From Vulcanimicrobiota bacterium (lineage in GTDB: Bacteria > Vulcanimicrobiota > Vulcanimicrobiia > Vulcanimicrobiales > Vulcanimicrobiaceae): a DNA stretch of 21,126 bases. The notes under the pieces are model-generated. The model was not told the DNA's origin, made no database searches, and was given only the letters and a program-made list of their open reading frames with translations. The stretch covers positions 1-21,126 of the forward strand of contig JAFARW010000223.1 of NCBI GenBank assembly GCA_019245275.1, read 5' to 3'. A program made the translations under genes and the position numbers. Of this stretch, positions 1 to 5,163 are shown piece after piece. The stretch's first letter is position 1. Each line of letters begins with the position of its first letter.

Positions 1-336
1 GAAATCTTCGCGCACGCGACGGTAGAGCGCATCGGCATCGCGCATCGGCGGAAGGTGCAGAACGTCGATCAGCGCCGTACCGGTGTACTCCGGATAGAGA
101 TCGATGTCGCCACGCCGTAAAGCCGCCATCGCGATCTGAGTGCTGCCAAGATCGAATTTTCGCACGACGCGAAGGCCGGCCCCTTCGAGTGTCTGCGCGT
201 AGATTTCCGCGATGATGAACTCCTCGGTGAAGTTTTTGGAGCCAATGACGATTGCGTTTCCGCGGCGGCCGCATTGCGGCAGCATCAGCGCGGCGCCGAT
301 CAGAATGGTTGCTTCTTTGCGAGTGAGCATGCTCAT
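1..336 (-). CDS. Osmoprotectant (glycine betaine/choline-type) ABC transporter substrate-binding protein, N-terminal part
   Basis: This is the first 112 codons of a gene that runs off the left edge of the window. The product would be the extracytoplasmic solute-binding component of an OpuC/OsmF-type importer for quaternary-ammonium osmoprotectants. The stretch IGSKNFTEEFIIAEIYAQ (residues 31-48), followed by LGSTQIAMAALRRGDIDLYP (63-82) and EYTGTAL, is the family signature of OpuAC-like binding proteins. Residues 1-22 form a short hydrophobic export signal ending in Cys22. The residues before it (Leu-Pro-Gln) are a poor lipobox, so lipoprotein status is uncertain. The ATG at 336 overlaps the permease stop codon (TGA at 335-333) as ATGA, so translation is probably coupled to the permease. 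The exact ligand cannot be read from this fragment. The ATP-binding subunit, if present, lies outside the window. Confidence 0.9.
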   Translation of the reverse strand, partial: MSMLTRKEATILIGAALMLPQCGRRGNAIVIGSKNFTEEFIIAEIYAQTLEGAGLRVVRKFDLGSTQIAMAALRRGDIDLYPEYTGTALIDVLHLPPMRDADALYRRVREDF

Positions 337-938
337 GAGCGTTCTCCAAGCAGGCGCGAGATCAAGAGGAAGAGCAGTTCGACGCCGATTGCGAGCGTCG
401 CAACTGCCGCCGATCCCAGGATCAAGAGGTATGGATCGTTGGCTTGCAATCCGCGCAGGATGTATTCTCCCAATCCGCCGGCGCCGATGAAAGCCGCCAG
501 TGTTGCGCTCGCGATTAGTTCGGTGCTCGCCGTGCGGATGCCGGTGAAGAGAACCGGTAATGCAAGAGGCCATTCCACGCGCAGGAGCTGTTGCCACGGC
601 GTCATCCCCATGCCGCGTGCCGCATCGGTCGCAGCGGCTGGGACAGCTCGAAAGCCAACGTCGGTATTGATCGCGATCGGCGGAATTGCAAGCAATGTCA
701 GTGCGACGACTGCGCTCCACAAACCGACGCCGAGAAACGGCAGCATGAACGTTAGCATCGCAAGACTCGGAATCACGCGCCCGATGTTGACGACTCCGAG
801 CAACGTTCCGCGCAAGCGGTTTTGATGCGCGCTGACGACGCCAAGTGGCAGGGCAATCGCGGAGGCCAGCGCGAGCGCCATTCCCGCCATCTGCAGATGT
901 GCAAGCGCGTGGTCGAACAGATCGCGCAGCGGCACCAC
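333..938 (-). CDS. Osmoprotectant ABC transporter permease (OpuCB/YehW-like)
   Basis: The 201-residue inner-membrane permease is all hydrophobic helices and has the BPD_transp_1 signature. The cytoplasmic EAA loop that contacts the ATPase is residues about 105-135, including DAARGMGMTPWQQLLRVEWP. It is followed by AAFIGAGGLGEYI, which is typical of OpuCB/ProW-type permeases. The length matches stand-alone OpuCB proteins (about 210 aa). The start is a GTG at 938, with a second GTG directly after it. An in-frame TAA at 950-948 rules out any start further upstream. No clear Shine-Dalgarno is present; instead a TAAGAT box lies exactly six bases before the GTG. It is the first gene of an operon continuing into the binding protein with a four-base overlap. 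It probably imports glycine betaine or similar solutes; the substrate is inferred from the family. Confidence 0.9.
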   Translation of the reverse strand: MVPLRDLFDHALAHLQMAGMALALASAIALPLGVVSAHQNRLRGTLLGVVNIGRVIPSLAMLTFMLPFLGVGLWSAVVALTLLAIPPIAINTDVGFRAVPAAATDAARGMGMTPWQQLLRVEWPLALPVLFTGIRTASTELIASATLAAFIGAGGLGEYILRGLQANDPYLLILGSAAVATLAIGVELLFLLISRLLGERS

Positions 939-944
939 CCGCCT

Positions 945-950
945 ATCTTA
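945..950 (-). promoter_or_regulatory. Candidate -10 box (TAAGAT) for a leaderless permease transcript
   Basis: On the minus strand TAAGAT is followed by six bases (AGGCGG) and then the GTG start at 938. This spacing would place the transcription start on the start codon itself. A TTGCAA (975-970) lies 19 bases upstream and could be a weak -35, but the spacing is long. The call rests on matching spacing at two other genes in this window (small membrane protein and RpiB-like isomerase). Confidence 0.4.
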
Positions 951-1011
951 AGGAGCGCTCGACGGAGTCTTGCAAATGCTCACGGTTCCGAGCAGTAATT
1001 TTTAAGATTTC

Positions 1012-1054
1012 ATCCACTGCTCTTAATGTCGCTGCGAATATCGAATCCACTGCT
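1012..1054. repeat. 10-bp direct repeat (ATCCACTGCT) with 33-bp period
   Basis: ATCCACTGCT occurs at 1012-1021 and again at 1045-1054, in the same orientation, 33 bases start to start (about three helical turns). It lies between divergent promoters and could be a regulator binding pair for either direction. Function is speculative. Confidence 0.35.
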
Positions 1055-1209
1055 TTGACTTCACATCGGCGCCGAAGCCGTTCCGGCCGATTGCGGCCCC
1101 GAAGCCGCTGGCGTATTCCTCGATCTCCCGGAGTCAACTGTCGTCGCAGATACCGATTTCTAGCCGAAACCTGGGACGAACGCCCTCCACGTTGAAGTAA
1201 TGCGAACCC

Positions 1210-3327
1210 ATGCTCAAGAGTCCTGAAATCGCCGCAGCAACGTCGCTGCAACCACCGGTTCGTCCGCTAGACGATCCATCGCTGTACTTTAGCCGCGAAC
1301 TCTCGTGGCTCGAATTCAACGATCGCGTGCTCGAAGAGGCGGCCGACGAGCGCGTTCCGCTCTTGGAGCGATTGAAATTCATCGCGATTTACGGAACGAA
1401 TCTCGATGAATTCTTTATGATTCGCGTGGCGGCGATTAAACAGCAAATCGACGCGCAGATTCATCGGCGTTCGGACGATGGCCGGCTACCGGCAGAGCAC
1501 TTGAGCGCCATCTCCGAACGGCTGCGTCACTCGCTCGAGCGTCAAATGAAGATCTTGAGCGATGAAATTTGGCCCGCGCTCGAACGGTATGGGATCAAGA
1601 TCGTCGGTATCGACGAACTGAAGTCCGCCGAACAAGAGCGGTTGGAACGTGTCTTCGAGGAGCGCGTCTTTCCGGTGCTGACGCCGCTCGCTATCGACAG
1701 CGGGCATCCGTTTCCGTATATTTCAAACCTCTCGCTCTCGCTCGCGGTTGAACTCGAAGAGGCGAAGCCGGAAGGCGTCGAGTTTCATTTTGCGCGGGTC
1801 AAGATTCCGCCGACGCTGCCGCGATTTGTTCCAGTCGAAGAAGCCCCGGAATCCGAGCGCCGTTACGTGCTGCTCGAAGACCTCGTCGCCCACCATCTCG
1901 ATGCGCTCTTCCCCGGTATGAGCATCCGCGATTCATACACGTTTCGCGTCACACGAGATGCCGATCTCGATCTGCAAGAAGATGAAGCCGACGACTTACT
2001 TGCCGCGATCGAGTCGGAACTGCAGCGCCGCCGTTTCGGCGAGCCGGTTCGCTTGGAGATCGAACGCGGAATGCCGGAGTATATGCGCGATTGGTTGCTT
2101 GAGGAACTTTCGCTAGGCACCGTCGATTGTTTCGAAATCGACGGCATGCTGGCGCTCAACGACGTCATGGCGATCGCAACGTTGCCCGAGTATAAGCAAC
2201 TGCACGATCCGCCGTTCACTCCCGCGATTCCCAAACGGCTCGTCGGCGTCACTGACCTCTTTGCGGCGATTCGCGAAGGCGACATCTTGCTGCACCATCC
2301 GTATGAATCGTTCGATCCGGTCGTTCAGTTCATTCAGCAAGCGGCGGAAGATCCGCAAGTGCTTGCGATCAAGCAGACGCTTTATCGAACATCGGGCCGC
2401 AACTCGCCGATCGTCGCCGCGCTGCTGGAAGCGGCCGAAAATGAAAAGCAAGTTGCCGTATTGATCGAGCTCAAAGCGCGCTTCGATGAAGAGAACAACA
2501 TCGATTGGGCGCGACGTTTAGAGCGCGCCGGCGTTCATGTCGTCTATGGTTTCCCCGAGCTGAAGACACACGCTAAGGTGACGCTGGTCGTGCGCCAGGA
2601 GGCCGACGGCATCCGGCGCTACATGCATTTCGGCACCGGCAATTACAACGAGAAGACTGCCAAGCTGTACACGGATTTGAGTCTGTTCACCGCTCGGGCG
2701 GAGCTCGGATCCGATGTGACGCAGCTGTTCAATATGCTGACCGGATTTTCGAAAATCGTCGACTACGAAGAGCTTTTGGTTGCGCCTGCCAATTTGCGGC
2801 GCGAACTGCTGGCGCTGATCGACCGCGAGACCGAACACGCGCGCAAGGGAAGGCCTTCGGGCATCCGCGGCAAGCTAAACGCGATCACCGATGCAGAAGT
2901 CGTGCGCGCGCTCTACCGCGCCTCGCAAGCCGGCGTACCGGTCGATCTTCTCGTACGCGGCATGTGTGTTGTAAGGCCCGGCGTTCCGGGCGTCAGCGAG
3001 ACGATCCGCATTCGCAGCATCGTCGGGCGATTCTTGGAACACTCGCGCGTCTTCATCTTCGAAAACGGCGGCGACGCGCAGACCTTCATCGGAAGCGCCG
3101 ACTGGATGGGCCGTAACCTCGGGCGACGCGTGGAGACGGTCATTCCCGTGCTCGATCCGCTGATCGCCGAAACGATTCGCTCGCAAATTCTCGACGTTCT
3201 TTATGCCGACAACGTGAAGACGCGCGAATTGCTGCCGGATGGTTCGTACCGGCGTCTGCATCCGAAGCCCGACGAACTGCCGATCGACGCGCAGCACGTC
3301 TTCCTGACGCAAGCCGCGCATGTTTAA
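1210..3327 (+). CDS. ppk: Polyphosphate kinase 1
   Basis: This enzyme reversibly polymerises the gamma-phosphate of ATP into inorganic polyphosphate and acts at the inner membrane or in the cytosol. The 705-residue protein has the full PPK1 layout. The N-terminal domain opens with YFSRELSWLEFNDRVLEEA (about residues 26-44). A head domain and two phospholipase-D-like C-terminal domains follow. The phosphorylated histidine is His454 in ELKTHAKVTLVVR, equivalent to E. coli His435. The second active-site histidine is His611 in FLEHSRVFIF, equivalent to E. coli His592. The FGTGNYNEKTAKLYTD motif lies just after the first histidine. Length is close to the E. coli enzyme (688 aa). It is monocistronic here, with no ppx or phoU alongside. 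Its stop codon overlaps that of the convergent EVE-domain gene through TTAA at 3324-3327. Confidence 0.98.
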   Translation: MLKSPEIAAATSLQPPVRPLDDPSLYFSRELSWLEFNDRVLEEAADERVPLLERLKFIAIYGTNLDEFFMIRVAAIKQQIDAQIHRRSDDGRLPAEHLSAISERLRHSLERQMKILSDEIWPALERYGIKIVGIDELKSAEQERLERVFEERVFPVLTPLAIDSGHPFPYISNLSLSLAVELEEAKPEGVEFHFARVKIPPTLPRFVPVEEAPESERRYVLLEDLVAHHLDALFPGMSIRDSYTFRVTRDADLDLQEDEADDLLAAIESELQRRRFGEPVRLEIERGMPEYMRDWLLEELSLGTVDCFEIDGMLALNDVMAIATLPEYKQLHDPPFTPAIPKRLVGVTDLFAAIREGDILLHHPYESFDPVVQFIQQAAEDPQVLAIKQTLYRTSGRNSPIVAALLEAAENEKQVAVLIELKARFDEENNIDWARRLERAGVHVVYGFPELKTHAKVTLVVRQEADGIRRYMHFGTGNYNEKTAKLYTDLSLFTARAELGSDVTQLFNMLTGFSKIVDYEELLVAPANLRRELLALIDRETEHARKGRPSGIRGKLNAITDAEVVRALYRASQAGVPVDLLVRGMCVVRPGVPGVSETIRIRSIVGRFLEHSRVFIFENGGDAQTFIGSADWMGRNLGRRVETVIPVLDPLIAETIRSQILDVLYADNVKTRELLPDGSYRRLHPKPDELPIDAQHVFLTQAAHV

Positions 3328-3779
3328 GCGCGACTAAGTTCTAGAATTACATTCCACTCGTGCGGCGTCACCGGCTGGACCGAGAGCCGCTGCCCGCGGC
3401 GCAGCAGCGCCATCCCAACTAGTCGCGGTTCGTCGCGCATCTGAGCGAGCGTCACCGCGTGCGGTAGACGCTCCACAAAACGCACCTCGACCATCTGCCA
3501 AAGCGGCTTATCGGGCTTGCTCTTGCGATCGTAGTACTCGCTCTTTGGATCGAACGCGGTGAAGTCGGGATGGGCCTCGCGGACGACCTCACAGATGCCG
3601 ATTGCCGCGGGTTCCGCGATGCTGCTGTGGTAGAAGAAGCCTTGATCCCCGAGCTTCATCTCGAGCATGTTGTTGCGCGCTTGAAAGTTGCGCACGCCGC
3701 TCCACGGCGTCGTGCTGTCGCGTTCAAGATCGTCAAAACTGTAGGCGCTCGGCTCGGTCTTGAAAAGCCAATATCGCAT
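3324..3779 (-). CDS. EVE-domain protein (PUA-like fold, THYN1 homologue)
   Basis: The 151-residue protein is a single EVE domain, a PUA-like fold thought to recognise modified bases in RNA or DNA. Family landmarks are visible in order: YWLFKTEP (3-10), WSGVRNFQARN (26-36), FFYHS (48-52), then GICEVVREAHPD (61-72) and WQMVEVRFV (94-102). The size matches stand-alone bacterial EVE proteins. The ATG at 3779 directly follows the TAA of the thioesterase gene (3782-3780) with no intervening base, so it is the last gene of a five-gene operon and probably depends on coupling. The ligand is not known from sequence. Its stop shares TTAA with the convergent ppk. Confidence 0.93.
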   Translation of the reverse strand: MRYWLFKTEPSAYSFDDLERDSTTPWSGVRNFQARNNMLEMKLGDQGFFYHSSIAEPAAIGICEVVREAHPDFTAFDPKSEYYDRKSKPDKPLWQMVEVRFVERLPHAVTLAQMRDEPRLVGMALLRRGQRLSVQPVTPHEWNVILELSRA

Positions 3780-4253
3780 TTAGGGCTCGCGAACGGACGA
3801 GGTTAAGAACCCCTCGAAGCGCGCGATCGCGTCACGTTGGCCCGCAGTCCATGGGTAGTTCTGCCGTCCATCGTTGTGCACGATCACCGTGCTGGCGATC
3901 GCACGCAACGCTTCGTTGCGATCGACGATCGCTTGTTCGAGGGTCGCGCTCGAACGGCCGAGCTCGGTGATCTTCGTTAGGACCGCGAGATCTTCGCGGA
4001 AGTAGCAGCTAGCGATATAGCGGATGCTCTGCTCGGCAATGACATGCGCGAATGGAAACGGCGCGGCCGCGCCGTCGGGGTCACCGATTCCCGTAAAATA
4101 CTCCATCCGGCCCTCTTCAAAATAAGCGTCATACATGACGACGCTCACGTGCCCATAGGTGTCGACCTCACAGTAACGCGGCCGAAAAGAGGCTCGCGCA
4201 CGAAACGAGTCGAGCCAGGCACGTTCCTGGCCCGGAGCCCATAGCGTCAGCAA
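3780..4253 (-). CDS. Hotdog-fold acyl-CoA thioesterase (YbgC/4-hydroxybenzoyl-CoA thioesterase-like)
   Basis: The 157-residue protein carries the hallmark of single-hotdog thioesterases: RYCEVDTYGHVSVVMYDAYF (26-45), with Asp31 and Gly34-His35, then EEGRMEYF. The usual VNN after GH is VSV here, a mild departure. It would hydrolyse an acyl-CoA or acyl-ACP thioester; the substrate cannot be deduced. The start is a TTG at 4253. There is no in-frame ATG or GTG before Met40, and the only upstream in-frame stop is the glutaredoxin TAA (4259-4257), two codons before this TTG. The two genes are therefore in the same frame, separated by one stop and one GTT codon. No Shine-Dalgarno is evident, so initiation is probably by coupling or reinitiation. 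Confidence 0.85.
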   Translation of the reverse strand: MLTLWAPGQERAWLDSFRARASFRPRYCEVDTYGHVSVVMYDAYFEEGRMEYFTGIGDPDGAAAPFPFAHVIAEQSIRYIASCYFREDLAVLTKITELGRSSATLEQAIVDRNEALRAIASTVIVHNDGRQNYPWTAGQRDAIARFEGFLTSSVREP

Positions 4254-4256
4254 AAC

Positions 4257-4607
4257 TTAGTGCAGTTGAATCGTCGGCGGCGGCGCGGCGCCGAAGGTTT
4301 GCCCTAAGATCTCCGCAAGCTCACCGCTCGATTCCATCGGCCCTAAGATGTCGGTGTCCCCGTAAAACTTGCCGCTGATGAAGACTTTCGGAAGCGTCGG
4401 CCAATTCGTCATTTCGGAAAGAACCTCGCGCTTCTCGAGGTTCTCGAGGACATCAACGACTTCGAACGGATAACCGAAACGATTGAAAAACTCGATCGTT
4501 TCGAGTGTGAATCCGCAGCGCGGCATCGTCTTCGTGCCCTTTCCGTAGATGAGAATCTTGTTTTCCGCGACTTCGCGATCGATTTCGGCTCGGAGATCTT
4601 GCGTCAT
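4257..4607 (-). CDS. grxD: Monothiol glutaredoxin, Grx4 family
   Basis: The 116-residue protein matches Grx4/GrxD-type monothiol glutaredoxins, which bind a bridging [2Fe-2S] cluster as homodimers or with BolA and help deliver iron-sulfur clusters. Visible features are ILIYGKGTKTMPRCGF (18-33), with the cluster-ligating Cys31, then NWPTLPKVFISGKFYGDTDI, the glutathione-binding region. The active site is CGFT rather than the usual CGFS, a conservative Ser-to-Thr change. A short Pro-rich tail ends the protein. The ATG at 4607 overlaps the BolA stop (ATGA, 4607-4604), so the two partners are made together. A cytosolic role in Fe-S or iron homeostasis is inferred from the family and from this pairing. 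Confidence 0.95.
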   Translation of the reverse strand: MTQDLRAEIDREVAENKILIYGKGTKTMPRCGFTLETIEFFNRFGYPFEVVDVLENLEKREVLSEMTNWPTLPKVFISGKFYGDTDILGPMESSGELAEILGQTFGAAPPPTIQLH

Positions 4608-4849
4608 GAGGCAGACCTTTCCAAAGTTTGTGTTTTGAGCTCGACGGCGTGCACGCGCCCGTCTTTGAGCGCCGTGCGCAACGCCGCGTAGACCATCTGA
4701 TGTTGCTCGATCAGTGACTTCTGCGCGAACTGTGCCGAAGTCACGCTGATGTTGAAGTGATCCATCGTTCCTGTGCGATCGAAGATTTCCACCCGAGCGT
4801 CCGGGATCGCGTGCAGAATGAGGTGCCGCAGGGATTCGTTGTCGATCAC
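4604..4849 (-). CDS. bolA: BolA/IbaG-family protein
   Basis: The 81-residue protein is a complete BolA-like domain, with MDHFNISVTSAQFAQKSLIE (29-48) and GRVHAVELKTQTL (64-76). His31 and His67 sit at positions where BolA proteins carry conserved histidines; the C-terminal one usually helps ligate the [2Fe-2S] cluster shared with a monothiol glutaredoxin. The product would form a heterodimer with the adjacent Grx4-type protein. The start is GTG at 4849, overlapping the TGA of the upstream membrane-protein gene (GTGA, 4849-4846). The stop overlaps the glutaredoxin start. It is closer to short BolA/IbaG forms than to the longer E. coli BolA (105 aa), so the exact subfamily is uncertain. Confidence 0.93.
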   Translation of the reverse strand: MIDNESLRHLILHAIPDARVEIFDRTGTMDHFNISVTSAQFAQKSLIEQHQMVYAALRTALKDGRVHAVELKTQTLERSAS

Positions 4850-5076
4850 GACGGCAAACGTGCGCGAGAATCGCCGCGCAATGAATCGACGAGATTCTTC
4901 GCTTCGCGCAGCGTTTCGGGCAAGACCGCTGCGTTCTGCGTCAGCAAGCGAACCAGTCCGCCCGCCAGCACGACTCCTCCAAATGCGAGGATCATCGCCG
5001 GCGGCCCCTGCGCACGGAGCTCACCGATTTCGAGCTTGAAACCGCGCACCAGACGCGACATCGCTTTCACATTCAT
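4846..5076 (-). CDS. Small single-pass membrane protein heading the bolA-grx operon
   Basis: I do not recognise a family. With the ATG at 5076 the product is 76 residues. It has a basic N-terminus (MNVKAMSRLVRGFK), a single hydrophobic segment at about 27-46 (AMILAFGGVVLAGGLVRLL), and an amphipathic, charged C-terminus (ETLREAKNLVDSLRGDSRAR). An in-frame open stretch extends up to 5151, but I chose 5076 because a TACAAT box lies exactly six bases upstream of that ATG, suggesting a leaderless message. The longer version also begins with a cysteine- and arginine-rich segment that looks non-coding. The stop TGA overlaps the bolA GTG. Context suggests it may tether or regulate the BolA-Grx module at the membrane; that is only inference. 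Confidence 0.65.
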   Translation of the reverse strand: MNVKAMSRLVRGFKLEIGELRAQGPPAMILAFGGVVLAGGLVRLLTQNAAVLPETLREAKNLVDSLRGDSRARLPS

Positions 5077-5082
5077 GCTGCC

Positions 5083-5088
5083 ATTGTA
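5083..5088 (-). promoter_or_regulatory. -10 box (TACAAT) for the bolA-grx operon
   Basis: On the minus strand TACAAT matches the TATAAT consensus at five of six positions. It is separated by GGCAGC from the ATG at 5076. Usual -10 to +1 spacing would put the first transcribed base on the A of the ATG. No good -35 element is seen at 16-18 bases upstream. Confidence 0.5.
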
Positions 5089-5163
5089 ACCGCTAAAGCA
5101 CGTCCGTCCTAGTGCCTTGGTCTGCCAGGACCGCCGCTCGCACGCCGCCAACGGGCACGCCCG

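Larger units (their letters stand above)
939..1209. other. Divergent intergenic region between the osmoprotectant operon and ppk
   Basis: This 271-base region separates two divergently transcribed genes and is locally more A+T-rich near 970-1060. It contains a 10-bp direct repeat (1012-1021 and 1045-1054). A GGCCG/CGGCC hairpin (1085-1098) is flanked by two CCGAAGCCG copies (1072-1080 and 1099-1107). No convincing sigma70 promoter pair or Pho-box-like array was found for ppk. Just before the ppk ATG the sequence TAATGC sits at the same six-base spacing used by other genes, but it lacks the final T of a -10 box. A minus-strand open frame crossing this region has no recognisable protein family. 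Confidence 0.6.

Noticed and set aside
274..825. 183-codon plus-strand open frame
   Set aside because: It lies antisense over the well-supported osmoprotectant permease, and its translation is Arg/Pro/Ala-rich with no motif.
1085..1098. GGCCG/CGGCC hairpin as an intrinsic terminator
   Set aside because: The stem is only five base pairs, no T-run follows, and it sits between divergent genes where no transcript is expected to end.
939..1209. Pho-box regulation of ppk
   Set aside because: I looked for tandem 7-base repeats at 11-base spacing upstream of ppk and saw none; the only direct repeat has a 33-base period.
943..1251. 102-codon minus-strand open frame as a full gene
   Set aside because: Its first part is antisense to the ppk start and is Arg-rich like a shadow frame; only the last 35 or so codons look protein-like, so I kept it as a remnant possibility, not a gene.
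5077..5151. 25-codon extension of the small membrane protein
   Set aside because: It would place the TACAAT box inside the coding region, and its composition is unlike the rest.
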